A stretch of DNA of 52,177 nucleotides. It comes from a virus. The notes below the pieces were generated by a model. It was not told the origin of the DNA. It saw nothing but the letters and a program-made list of their open reading frames with translations, and did not search any database. The stretch lies in the IMG/VR virus record IMGVR_UViG_3300035698_004753, positions 1-52,177 of that record; one strand, written 5' to 3'. This document shows, piece after piece, positions 8,427 through 16,198 of the stretch. Every line of letters begins with the position of its first letter. The stretch's first letter is position 1. Both the position numbers and the translations under genes were made by a program.

Positions 8427-8456
8427 AAAAGCTTGATTAATAAGGAAAAAGAGACT

Positions 8457-8819
8457 ATGATAGATAATGAAGAACAAGAATTATCTACTAATGTGAGAAA
8501 CATGGTAAAATTATTTCTTTCTGAGAGCGGTGTATTAATTCTAGAAGATAGTCTTGCGCCGTGTTGGAGGAATGCTAATTATATGTTCGAGTGTAAGAGT
8601 TTAATGCTGTCAGAGCAAACACAAAATATACTCGAATCAGATGAAGTTAATAAGGCACGGTCAATTTGCGACGAGGTAATATCTCGCATCAAACCTTCGC
8701 ATATATATTGTCTTCCAGAAGGCTACGAACACTCAAAAGATAGTGTAACACCAGCTCCTATTCAAGCGTTCTCACTGTATAAACTGCACAATAATAAGAT
8801 ACGATTTGGTACTATATGA
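8457..8819 (+). CDS. Hypothetical protein (120 aa)
   Basis: Starts at ATG 8457 after AAGGAAAAAGAG; a TTG eight codons upstream is possible but less likely. Acidic, with two Cys and a proline-containing C-terminus. The stop overlaps the deformylase start. No family recognised. Confidence 0.5.
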   Translation: MIDNEEQELSTNVRNMVKLFLSESGVLILEDSLAPCWRNANYMFECKSLMLSEQTQNILESDEVNKARSICDEVISRIKPSHIYCLPEGYEHSKDSVTPAPIQAFSLYKLHNNKIRFGTI

Positions 8820-9310
8820 TGAAGTATAAATTAGACCCATCACTATTGTTTGAGGCTACAGAGCCGTTTGACTTCAGTAATCCTCCAGTTGACCCGCTTG
8901 ACTTAGTTGCTGACCTAGCTGAGATAATGTTAAAAGAAGGGGGAATTGGAATCGCAGCTAATCAATGCGGTCTCCCGTATCGCGTGTTCGTGATTAAAAC
9001 AGTTGATGAGTTAATTCCTTGCTTCAATCCTAAAATCGTTGACGTGTCTGAAGAGCAAATCTATCTCGAAGAAGGCTGTCTTTCATATCCTGGGCTATAC
9101 GTTAAGATTAAAAGACCTCGTAGAATTAAAGTAAGATATACAGAACCGGATGGCAACGTAAAGACTGAAGTGTTAGACGGAATTACAGCAAGAGTATTTC
9201 AACACGAATTAGATCATATAATGGGAATCGCCTTTATAAATAGAGCGAATAAGATGCATTTAAAATCCGCTCGTCAAAAGCAAAAGATTGCAATGCGTCG
9301 TTCAAAGTAG
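8816..9310 (+). CDS. def: Peptide deformylase
   Basis: Removes the N-terminal formyl group from nascent proteins. All three family motifs are present in order: GIGIAANQCGL (GxGxAAxQ), EEGCLSYPG (EGCLS, metal Cys) and FQHELDHIMG (HExxH, metal His and catalytic Glu). At 164 aa it is close to the bacterial enzyme. Phage-encoded deformylases are known from marine myoviruses, where they may favour processing of viral or host photosystem proteins. The gene ends in TAG, which shows that UAG is an ordinary stop in this genome. It overlaps the preceding gene by four bases. Confidence 0.95.
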   Translation: MMKYKLDPSLLFEATEPFDFSNPPVDPLDLVADLAEIMLKEGGIGIAANQCGLPYRVFVIKTVDELIPCFNPKIVDVSEEQIYLEEGCLSYPGLYVKIKRPRRIKVRYTEPDGNVKTEVLDGITARVFQHELDHIMGIAFINRANKMHLKSARQKQKIAMRRSK

Positions 9311-9349
9311 TGACCTCCCACTACATAACAAAACTAGGATTAATTAAAA

Positions 9350-10255
9350 ATGACCAATAAAAAATATACGTACTCAGAAATTTTCTATTCTGTGCAAGGT
9401 GAAGGACATTACACTGGTGTACCAACCGCGTGGCTTCGCTTTTTCACCTGCAACCTTCAATGTAACGGCTTCGGACAATCTGATCCTACAGACGAATCAA
9501 CATATAAACTCCCATACAAAGATTTCGATGTATCTTCCGTAGAAAAGCTAGAAGATCTACCTGTATGGAATTACGGGTGTGACTCTTCATATTCGTGGTC
9601 GAAAAAGTTTAAACACTTACAGCATCAGAAAACAGCGTCAGAGATCTGCGACGCTATACAAGAGGCAATGAAGAATGAATTTAATCTAGAAGGGTTGTTT
9701 CGCCACCCTCATAGCGGATTAGAGCAGCATATGTGCTTTACAGGTGGTGAGCCTCTGATGAAGCACGCGCAGGAAGCATTCATTAACATTATGGCTGAGT
9801 TTAAGCTACGAGGTAATGTTCCTAAGTTTATTACATTTGAAACTAACGGGACTCAATCCCTTACGGAAGAGTTTATTGAATTTTGTAACGAGCTTCTTCC
9901 TCATACTGAGATTTTCTTCTCCGTTTCACCTAAGTTGTTTACCGTATCTGGCGAGAAATCTAGCAAAGCTATTAAACCTACAGTTGTAGGTTTTTATAAT
10001 CAAATCGTAAACTCTAAAGGTCAGCTCAAGCCAGTTGTAGGCGCAGAAGATAGAATGTGGGAAGAGCTAGAGAATGTAATACGTCAGTTCCGGCTAGGTG
10101 GTGTAAATTACCCTGTATGGGTAATGCCGGTTTCAGCCACTATGGAAGATCAGTTAGAAACAGCAGGCGGTATCGCTACAGAGGCCTTTCGACGTGGTTA
10201 TAATGTATCAGCTAGGGTCCACTGCTACTTATGGGGAAATTCTTTAGGGGTGTAA
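9350..10255 (+). CDS. queE: QueE, 7-carboxy-7-deazaguanine synthase (radical SAM)
   Basis: Converts carboxytetrahydropterin to 7-carboxy-7-deazaguanine. SVQGEGHYTGVPTAWLRF is the QueE N-terminal signature (YSxQGEG). C34 and C38 (FFTCNLQCNGFGQ) provide two cluster ligands; the third appears to be C77 in NYGCDSSYSW, which aligns with the CDT-x-x-TW that directly follows the third Cys in E. coli QueE. So the usual CX3CX2C is stretched to CX3CX38C by an insertion. CFTGGEPL is the GGEP motif binding SAM. The product feeds QueC at 18372. A GIY-YIG gene is inserted just downstream. Confidence 0.9.
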   Translation: MTNKKYTYSEIFYSVQGEGHYTGVPTAWLRFFTCNLQCNGFGQSDPTDESTYKLPYKDFDVSSVEKLEDLPVWNYGCDSSYSWSKKFKHLQHQKTASEICDAIQEAMKNEFNLEGLFRHPHSGLEQHMCFTGGEPLMKHAQEAFINIMAEFKLRGNVPKFITFETNGTQSLTEEFIEFCNELLPHTEIFFSVSPKLFTVSGEKSSKAIKPTVVGFYNQIVNSKGQLKPVVGAEDRMWEELENVIRQFRLGGVNYPVWVMPVSATMEDQLETAGGIATEAFRRGYNVSARVHCYLWGNSLGV

Positions 10256-10263
10256 TACAATTT

Positions 10264-10296
10264 AATTACCTAAAAGTATAAATAGCTTAGGTAATT
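10264..10296 (+). promoter_or_regulatory. Late promoter in the loop of a 10-bp inverted repeat before a GIY-YIG gene
   Basis: AATTACCTAA (10264-10273) and its exact reverse complement TTAGGTAATT (10287-10296) flank TATAAATA (10277-10284). Read-through transcripts could form the hairpin next to the ribosome-binding site, while transcripts started at the late promoter lack the left arm. This resembles the control known for T4 I-TevI. Confidence 0.55.
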
Positions 10297-10310
10297 AGAT
10301 AGGACATAAA

Positions 10311-11087
10311 ATGCCAGTAATTTATAAAGTAACTAACATTAAAACAAATAAAGAATATATTGGGTATACTAAGTTTACAGGAGAGTATAGATTTACTCAG
10401 CATATCAGTGAGAGTAATTACCAGAGAAAAAGTATTTTACATGATAGTATTAGAAAGTACGGTAAAGAAAACTTTGTTTTGGAAATATTGGAAGAAAGTT
10501 CAGACCCCATATACTTGCATCAAATTCGAGAAAACTACTGGATTCAAAAATATAATACCTTAGCACCTAATGGTTATAATATACAGCCCGGTGGAGAGGG
10601 GAATGTAAATCCAAAGAACAAAACTCCTGTTTGTTTATTTGATAGTGATTTACAATTAATTAAAGAATTTGAATCTATGTCTGCTTGTGCTAGGTTTTTA
10701 CAGGTTCCAGGTCCTAGAATACATACTGCTTGTAATTATGCAAGACAAGGGAAGAGTTCTAGTATTTTAAAAAAGAAATACTATTTGGCCTATAAAGATG
10801 AAATACCACATAAAAGAGATTTAACTTATTATATTGAAAAAAATAAAAAACTTATAGAATTTAATACAGGTAAAAAACGACCAAATCATTCTCTATTTAT
10901 GAAAAATTTTATGGAAGTAAATAGAGATAGCACAGTTTATAACTGGATTCATAAAAATGGAAACACCTTTATAGGTACTAGATATGAACTTACTCAATAT
11001 GATTTAAAAAGCAATATTAAAGTTAGTGAATTAGGTGAAATTTTATCTGGAAGATACAAATCACATAGGGGATGGAGAATAAGATAA
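10311..11087 (+). CDS. GIY-YIG homing endonuclease, free-standing
   Basis: The N-terminus VIYKVTNIKTNKEYIGYTKF carries the GIY (here IYK) and YIG motifs, followed by a conserved Arg-His segment, SIRKYGKENFVLEIL and the catalytic Glu region QIRENYWIQKY. A C-terminal part with repeated DNA-binding segments (CLFDSDLQLIKEFESMSACARFL, NUMOD-like) would give target specificity. It sits between queE and the phosphoribosyltransferase gene, whose ATG overlaps its TAA, so the element supplies the downstream ribosome-binding site. Base composition is more AT-rich than its neighbours, as usual for a mobile gene. Confidence 0.88.
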   Translation: MPVIYKVTNIKTNKEYIGYTKFTGEYRFTQHISESNYQRKSILHDSIRKYGKENFVLEILEESSDPIYLHQIRENYWIQKYNTLAPNGYNIQPGGEGNVNPKNKTPVCLFDSDLQLIKEFESMSACARFLQVPGPRIHTACNYARQGKSSSILKKKYYLAYKDEIPHKRDLTYYIEKNKKLIEFNTGKKRPNHSLFMKNFMEVNRDSTVYNWIHKNGNTFIGTRYELTQYDLKSNIKVSELGEILSGRYKSHRGWRIR

Positions 11088-11692
11088 TGGGTCCTAAAGA
11101 AAAAGCCGCGTATCTAATTGATAAAGGATATATATCAGAAGCTTCTTATAATGCGTTAGCTGATAAGATTGAGTCAAAAACAGAGGCTCAGAATCTACCT
11201 GAGACTACTCATATATCATCTCCTTCTACTATCATTGAATATCCGCATACTAAATTTATAGCAGGGATTGATAAGATTGTTCAGCAGATAAAAAATGATC
11301 AATGGGAACCTGACTATATTGTAGGTGTAGTGCGTGGTGGTGCTGTACCTGCGGTGCATCTATCACATAAACTAGGTATTCCAGTCCAAATGGTTCATTG
11401 GAACACTCGTGATAGTACTGACTTCAGGAATGAGCATAACTGCTGGATCCCAGAAGATATTAACGCTGGTAAGAAAATTCTAATCGTTGATGATATTATT
11501 GATGGTGGTGATACTATCAAAGAATTAATAGCTGATTGGAATAGTTCAATAATAGAAGAATTAAACCTTGATTATATTAGAATAGCCGCTATGGTATATA
11601 ATATAAGTCAAGACGTTAAAGTAGATTACCACGATCTTGTAATTGATAGAAATGTAGACAAACGCTGGATTGTGTTTGATTGGGAGGCTTGA
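11087..11692 (+). CDS. Phosphoribosyltransferase-family protein
   Basis: A type I phosphoribosyltransferase fold: VGVVRGGAVPAVHLSHKLG (PPi loop) and the PRPP-binding motif KKILIVDDIIDGGDT. An N-terminal extension of about 60 residues precedes the core. Such enzymes attach purine bases to PRPP; in phages with deazaguanine modification a salvage role is conceivable but not shown. The chosen ATG (11087) follows GGAG in the tail of the homing-endonuclease gene; an ATG five codons upstream is an alternative. The substrate cannot be named. Confidence 0.8.
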   Translation: MGPKEKAAYLIDKGYISEASYNALADKIESKTEAQNLPETTHISSPSTIIEYPHTKFIAGIDKIVQQIKNDQWEPDYIVGVVRGGAVPAVHLSHKLGIPVQMVHWNTRDSTDFRNEHNCWIPEDINAGKKILIVDDIIDGGDTIKELIADWNSSIIEELNLDYIRIAAMVYNISQDVKVDYHDLVIDRNVDKRWIVFDWEA

Positions 11693-11694
11693 TT

Positions 11695-12324
11695 ATGAAT
11701 AACCCGCACTTTATATTTGATGTAGAGACTATTGGTCAATCTATTTTTAAAGCTCCTTTAGTAAATTGTGCATATACTATCTTTGATTGGGATAGATTCA
11801 CAACAGATAATCCTTATACCTTTGACGAACTTGTAGATAGTATGCAGTTTGATAAGCTCAACGTTGCACAGCAAGTAAAGGACCTCGGATGTGTAATTAA
11901 GCAGAGCGATGTAGATTGGTGGATGGATCTCGGCGAATTTGCTCGGGAGCAAATTAAACCAGCTAAAACAGACCTTCATATAGACGACTTTATTACAAAC
12001 CTAATAACATATGTTGGGCCAACTAAGATAAATAAATGGTGGTCGAGATCAAATTGTTTTGATCCGGTAATACTTCAACGCACAGTAGAAGATTCATTAC
12101 TCTATACAATGAAGGATATCAATAAAATTCTCCCGTTTTGGAATCTACGGGACACGCGTACGTTTATTGATACGCGCTTTAACTTTACCTTAAAGTATAA
12201 TACCTTTTGTCCATATGATGACGAAAAGGAATGGGAAAAATTGTTTGTAAAACACTACTCCCCACATGATGTCGCCGCTGATATTCTTCGTATGCAAAAA
12301 ATTGAAAGAATAATCAACAGCTAA
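11695..12324 (+). CDS. dexA: DexA-like 3'-5' exonuclease (DEDD family)
   Basis: The N-terminus NPHFIFDVETIGQS holds the DxE of exonuclease motif I, as in T4 DexA (FIIDFETMG). DVDWWMDLGEFAREQI parallels DexA's STIEWWKNQSPEARK, then WWSRSNCFDPVIL (motif II Asp), FWNLRDTRTFID (very close to DexA FWNQRDIRTRIE) and YSPHDVAADILRM (motif III). Length 209 aa against 227 in T4. DexA degrades host DNA single strands and supports recombination. Start at 11695 after GGGAGG. Confidence 0.88.
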   Translation: MNNPHFIFDVETIGQSIFKAPLVNCAYTIFDWDRFTTDNPYTFDELVDSMQFDKLNVAQQVKDLGCVIKQSDVDWWMDLGEFAREQIKPAKTDLHIDDFITNLITYVGPTKINKWWSRSNCFDPVILQRTVEDSLLYTMKDINKILPFWNLRDTRTFIDTRFNFTLKYNTFCPYDDEKEWEKLFVKHYSPHDVAADILRMQKIERIINS

Positions 12325-12397
12325 TAACAAGAGGACTTCTGCTTCATCCCTCTCAAAATATTCTGCAGCTCTATTTAATCCAATAGAGGATAATAAA

Positions 12398-12883
12398 ATG
12401 TTCGACTACAACTTTACATCTACTAAAAACTATAACCAGATTGGTCCAGTTGCGTATCGTCAATGGCGAGCTGATAGTCATTGTAACTTAATTCATGGTT
12501 ACGCTATGTCATTTCGTGTTCATTTCTCCACAAACGACCTTGACGCGCGTAACTGGGCCATGGACTATGGTGGGTTGAAACCTCTCAAGCAATCACTCGA
12601 AGAGTGGTTTGATCATACACTTCTCGTAGCTGAAGATGATCCAAAGGCAGACGTATTCCGTATGTTAGAAAAAGAAGGTTTAGCAAAGCTCCGCTGGGTT
12701 GAAAAGACTGGGTGTGAGGGGCTAGCTGATTTTCTATATGAATATATTAATGAGATATTTCTACCTGATTGCGGTACCGAAGAAGCTAAGCGACTTTGGT
12801 GTACTAAGGTAGAAGTACGTGAGACAGATAACAACATGGCGTATCGATCAGGCGATCGTCCTACCATGTTTATGAAAACTTAA
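12398..12883 (+). CDS. queD: QueD, 6-carboxytetrahydropterin synthase
   Basis: Second step of preQ0 synthesis, making carboxytetrahydropterin from dihydroneopterin triphosphate. WRADSHCNLIHGYAMSFRVHF matches the QueD/PTPS core: H28 and H33 are zinc ligands and C29 lies in the catalytic-Cys segment. The third zinc ligand of the usual HGH motif is replaced by Tyr35 (HGY). WAMDYGGLKPLKQSLEEWFDHTLL is the family's MDF-x-x-L ... DH block, and the conserved Glu of KVEVRET closes the site. 161 aa, larger than E. coli QueD (121). It lies just upstream of folE. Confidence 0.87.
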   Translation: MFDYNFTSTKNYNQIGPVAYRQWRADSHCNLIHGYAMSFRVHFSTNDLDARNWAMDYGGLKPLKQSLEEWFDHTLLVAEDDPKADVFRMLEKEGLAKLRWVEKTGCEGLADFLYEYINEIFLPDCGTEEAKRLWCTKVEVRETDNNMAYRSGDRPTMFMKT

Positions 12884-12895
12884 TAAGGACATAAT

Positions 12896-13057
12896 ATGAA
12901 TCATCCAGATCCAAAAGCCCATAAGCATATTAGCTTTATCAAGAGTGGTGTTCGCATCGCGGCTTGTGTATTTGCAATGGTATTTAACTCACTCGGTATT
13001 TTAGCAATAGGTTTAGGCCTTGCTGAACTTATCGGGGTATACGAAGAAATGGTATAA
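12896..13057 (+). CDS. Small membrane protein (53 aa)
   Basis: MNHPDPKAHKHISFIKSGVR followed by a single hydrophobic helix (AACVFAMVFNSLGILAIGLG) and a short acidic tail. The histidine-rich start and one transmembrane segment are a pattern I have seen in small proteins of marine phages; function unknown. Start behind AAGGAC. A weak hairpin (AGTGCG ... CGCACT) follows before folE. Confidence 0.65.
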   Translation: MNHPDPKAHKHISFIKSGVRIAACVFAMVFNSLGILAIGLGLAELIGVYEEMV

Positions 13058-13108
13058 GTGCGGCCTTAACACTTCCACGCACTATAATTATAACTGAAGG
13101 AATAATAA

Positions 13109-13789
13109 ATGAAAGCAAGCGACACTATTCGAAATCATCTCCGGAAAAATAATATTCGCTTTTGGGCTGGTGATAATATTTCAGAACATCTAACTGAGTA
13201 TGAAAAAAAAGGTCTTCTCAATGAAGCTACAGAAGCTTTTGAAAATGTATTAGACTCCCTTATTATCGATCGAGAAAATGATCCTAACTCAAAGGGCACA
13301 GCTCGCCGTTTAGCTAAGATGTATTTCACTGAGATTATGTGTGGCCGTTACGAGTCCCGTCCGGAAGCAACATCGTTTCCTAATACAGATTTTAATCGTT
13401 ATGAAGGGATGTTGGTAGTCAGGTCGGAAATCAAGTCTATGTGTTCCCATCATCACCAGCCAGTTACAGGTGTTGCTTATATAGGAATTATTCCAGGGGA
13501 TAAGGTAATTGGGCTTTCAAAGTATACACGTATTGCTCAATGGTGTGCTCGGCGTGGTACTCTTCAAGAAGAACTATGTAATAATATTGCCCATGAAATT
13601 ATAAAGGCAACAGACTCTGATGATGTCGCTGTCTATATTGAATGCGAACACGGGTGCTGTATTAATAGGGGAATTATGGCTTATAGTTCACTTACACAGA
13701 CAACAGTACTCAAAGGCCAGTTTCAAGATTCAGATGTCAAAGCTGAGTTTTTTGATAATATTAAACTACAATCAAGAAATGGAAAGTAG
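13109..13789 (+). CDS. folE: FolE, GTP cyclohydrolase I
   Basis: First step of the deazaguanine pathway, GTP to dihydroneopterin triphosphate. MCSHHHQPVTGVAYIGIIPG is the catalytic block with zinc Cys and His; GLSKYTRIAQWCARRGTLQEEL is the family signature; ECEHGCCINRG carries the second zinc Cys. 226 aa matches E. coli FolE (222). ATG follows GAAGGAATAATAA. The gene ends with TAG, again an ordinary stop. Together with queD upstream and the later que genes it makes the phage independent of the host pathway. Confidence 0.95.
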   Translation: MKASDTIRNHLRKNNIRFWAGDNISEHLTEYEKKGLLNEATEAFENVLDSLIIDRENDPNSKGTARRLAKMYFTEIMCGRYESRPEATSFPNTDFNRYEGMLVVRSEIKSMCSHHHQPVTGVAYIGIIPGDKVIGLSKYTRIAQWCARRGTLQEELCNNIAHEIIKATDSDDVAVYIECEHGCCINRGIMAYSSLTQTTVLKGQFQDSDVKAEFFDNIKLQSRNGK

Positions 13790-13874
13790 ATCAAAGCCAT
13801 TTTCTCTCCACGTCTTCAAAGCATCTATATTAAGATGAACGATCTTTTTGCTTGCACGCGATTAAAAATAACAG

Positions 13875-13903
13875 TTGCACTTTTTATCATAATATACTAT
13901 AAG
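13875..13903 (+). promoter_or_regulatory. Early promoter, TTGCAC-17-TATAAG
   Basis: TTGCAC 13875-13880 and TATAAG 13898-13903 with 17 bases between. The stretch through the leader (AAGAAGGTATAAGATGAAAA) is nearly identical at 36502 and 52110. It drives the gene at 13934. Confidence 0.7.
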
Positions 13904-13933
13904 AAGGTATAAGATGAAAAGGAAAACGTTATT

Positions 13934-14155
13934 ATGATTATTCTTACTTCTCGTAAAGATGCTACAGACCTGATGAAAAAGGTTGGGCTTGTAAAGGATG
14001 ATTATCTAGGAGAGCGCGGACGTACTTATTTCAAGCTTCCTCATGAAGACATTGTATGTCAGTCTACCATCACGAAGGTTGGACCGAAGTTCTATGTTTC
14101 GTTTTTTGGTGAGCATGCGAAAATTGCTCAGTCTATTGGTATTGAAGGAATTTGA
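13934..14155 (+). CDS. Hypothetical protein (73 aa)
   Basis: MIILTSRKDATDLMKKVGLV... with no recognised domain. The conserved promoter leader upstream contains its own ATG (13914) opening a seven-codon frame (MKRKTLL) that ends in a TGA overlapping this start, possibly by chance, since AAAAGGA within it is also the Shine-Dalgarno. Stop overlaps the next ATG. Confidence 0.55.
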   Translation: MIILTSRKDATDLMKKVGLVKDDYLGERGRTYFKLPHEDIVCQSTITKVGPKFYVSFFGEHAKIAQSIGIEGI

Positions 14156-14460
14156 TTATGACTGGAAGTATTAATCTTCAGGAGCTTACACAGCACGGAG
14201 GAAGAATTCGGGTTAATGATGATTTCGTAGTAACAAGTATTGATATGAGTGAGCTTAGCTACCTTATTAGTCATACCGATAAATCAAAAATCCCAACTCG
14301 TTTTACTGTTGTAGGGATAGAAAAATCTGTCGCGGTACACCTTACAGATACTGCGTACACACAAGATAATGATGTAGAGTGGTGGATTTATGAATCTACA
14401 GACACCGTTCAAACCAAAGAAGGTCCGCGCGGCGTCGCCATCACTGTTTTTAACGATTAG
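14152..14460 (+). CDS. Hypothetical protein (102 aa)
   Basis: MIMTGSINLQELTQHGGRIRVN..., probably beta-rich, no family recognised. Overlaps the preceding gene by four bases; TAG stop. Confidence 0.5.
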   Translation: MIMTGSINLQELTQHGGRIRVNDDFVVTSIDMSELSYLISHTDKSKIPTRFTVVGIEKSVAVHLTDTAYTQDNDVEWWIYESTDTVQTKEGPRGVAITVFND

Positions 14461-14468
14461 GATCTAAT

Positions 14469-14753
14469 ATGAAAAAACAAGATACACCTATAACGTACAC
14501 AGCTGGAGAAGCGGTGGCGATTTTTTCAGCTCAAGGGGAGTTTATCAGTAAATTAAACGATTTTATTTATACTGACGATTTTATTAGCCTATATCCATCT
14601 ATTCAAACCATTATGCTAGAAAATAAGAAATTTCACGAAGCTGTATATAAGAAAACAGCAGCGTTTTTGAGCGAGGTTTTAGAAAACAAGGCTCCGATGA
14701 ATATCTATAATAAGGATACGGGCACTAACATTAAACCGAAAAGTTGTATCTGA
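14469..14753 (+). CDS. Hypothetical protein (94 aa)
   Basis: MKKQDTPITYTAGEAVAIFS..., mixed composition with no recognised motif. Its TGA overlaps the next ATG (TGATG), so the two are coupled. Confidence 0.5.
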   Translation: MKKQDTPITYTAGEAVAIFSAQGEFISKLNDFIYTDDFISLYPSIQTIMLENKKFHEAVYKKTAAFLSEVLENKAPMNIYNKDTGTNIKPKSCI

Positions 14754-15142
14754 TGAGAAATGATCCGGGATTACGTATGCGTGGTGTGTATAATGCCCAT
14801 ACCCATACAGATAAAAAACTAAAATATATTGGTTCTTCTTATTGTCAATTAGAGGAGCTTACAAAAAATCACCGCGGTCCTAGGTATCCTGCAAACACTA
14901 AGTTTCGAAAGACTTTACGGTCAGAAGGAAAAGAGTGGAAGTTTTCTTGGTTTATTGAAATGTTTTACTGTGACCTTGTTACAATTGAAGCTCTTGAAGG
15001 TAACCTAATTAGAAAGTTTCAACCGGAACTTAATATTGATATGGATCCAGTCTGGTCTTCTATTAAGAATGGCCGCAATACGCCTGAGCAACTACATGCC
15101 TTATCAATTGGTCATTACGGAAATAGATACGTATCTAGTTGA
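14753..15142 (+). CDS. GIY-YIG-like nuclease-fold protein
   Basis: Within 129 residues it has GVYNAHTH (GIY-like), LKYIGSSYCQLEEL (YIG), a conserved NHRGP and RKTLRSEGKEWKFSW segment and IEALEGNLIRKFQPELN, the Glu-containing helix of GIY-YIG nucleases. The protein lacks a clear DNA-binding tail, so it may be a small Seg-like endonuclease or a domesticated relative. Activity cannot be judged. Confidence 0.6.
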   Translation: MRNDPGLRMRGVYNAHTHTDKKLKYIGSSYCQLEELTKNHRGPRYPANTKFRKTLRSEGKEWKFSWFIEMFYCDLVTIEALEGNLIRKFQPELNIDMDPVWSSIKNGRNTPEQLHALSIGHYGNRYVSS

Positions 15143-15185
15143 TTTTAATAGAGAATTTAACTATACTAAGAAGAAAGGTCATTAT

Positions 15186-15404
15186 ATGCCAAAAGATCTT
15201 ACAACGTACGTTCAACAAGTATGGGCGTCCCCTACGTTAGAAGCAAAAAAACAAGCCATGCGTGAATTGATTGAAGCATCTCATGCAAAAGCTGATACTA
15301 AACGGTTGTTTACCTTTAAAGTAAATAATGAACGAAACTATAAAAAACTAGATAGTATGGCTTCTAACTATGCTATGTCTGGTGAAGGGATGAAGATTAA
15401 ATAA
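15186..15404 (+). CDS. Hypothetical protein (72 aa) upstream of dpdA
   Basis: MPKDLTTYVQQVWASPTLEAKKQAMRELIE... is basic and helical, ending GEGMKIK. Start at 15186 behind AAGAAAGG. Its TAA overlaps the transglycosylase ATG by one base. Possibly a DNA-binding partner of the modification operon; no family recognised. Confidence 0.55.
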   Translation: MPKDLTTYVQQVWASPTLEAKKQAMRELIEASHAKADTKRLFTFKVNNERNYKKLDSMASNYAMSGEGMKIK

Positions 15405-16198
15405 TGCGTATTGCACATGAAAGCCCCATATTTATATTTGATAAGGTACAATCAATAACTGATTATGATTATGCCTTAGTGCATCTATATGAAGAAAATG
15501 AAGAATATTTGAGAAAGTTTGAAAAAGCGAGCAAAGATGGACGGCATGTTATTCTAGATAACTCAGTATTTGAGCTAGAGACTGCGTTTGACTCTGATCG
15601 CTTTTTATATTGGATTAATAAGACAAATCCAGCTGAATATATTATTCCAGACGTGCTTGAAGATTCATATTCGACAATCCAGAGATTGGGTGAATGGAAG
15701 GCCCTATACGAAGCTCAGGTGAATACTAGTTCTAAGACGATTGGTGTAGTTCAAGGTAAAAACTATGATGATATAGTATGGTGCTATAACCATATAGTTG
15801 ATTCTGTAGATAAGATTGCTATTTCGTTTGATTACTCGTTTATGTGCCCTGATAGCGTAAAAGATCCGGCACAGCGGTGTGATATGTTTATGAAAGGGAG
15901 GCAATTGCTTCTAAAAGATCTATTGTCTGACGGCGTAATAGATACTTCTAAACCTCACCATCTCTTAGGGACTTTTCTTCCCCAAGAGTTTAAAGCGTAT
16001 ACGACTTATGATTGGATAGATACTATTGATACTTCTAATCCAGTCGTAGCAGGGATTAACAATATTAAATATGGCCTTGATGGATTAAAGACTAAAGATA
16101 AAACAAAACTAATAGAATATATGAATGAACAGTTGACTTCTAAACAAGAAGAAGCTATATTCTATAATATAGAAGCGTTTAAGAGGTTTTGTCAATGA
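15404..16198 (+). CDS. dpdA: DpdA-type DNA guanine transglycosylase
   Basis: Exchanges guanine in DNA for a 7-deazaguanine base. The 264 aa show a TGT-like barrel: VILDNSVFEL (conserved Asp), EYIIPDVLEDSYSTIQ, KTIGVVQGKNYDDIVWCY (compare GIVQG of tRNA-guanine transglycosylase) and HHLLGTFLPQEF near the position of the LMGVG loop. The family and its role are established for phages carrying preQ0 genes (DpdA1/DpdA2). Its setting among queE, queD, folE, queF and queC, with a formyltransferase overlapping its stop by four bases, supports the call. DpdA subfamily not determined. Confidence 0.85.
   Translation: MRIAHESPIFIFDKVQSITDYDYALVHLYEENEEYLRKFEKASKDGRHVILDNSVFELETAFDSDRFLYWINKTNPAEYIIPDVLEDSYSTIQRLGEWKALYEAQVNTSSKTIGVVQGKNYDDIVWCYNHIVDSVDKIAISFDYSFMCPDSVKDPAQRCDMFMKGRQLLLKDLLSDGVIDTSKPHHLLGTFLPQEFKAYTTYDWIDTIDTSNPVVAGINNIKYGLDGLKTKDKTKLIEYMNEQLTSKQEEAIFYNIEAFKRFCQ

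Noticed and set aside
9308-9325. Hairpin GTAGTG-ACCTCC-CACTAC as a terminator
   Set aside because: The six-bp stem has no T run and lies between genes that appear co-transcribed.
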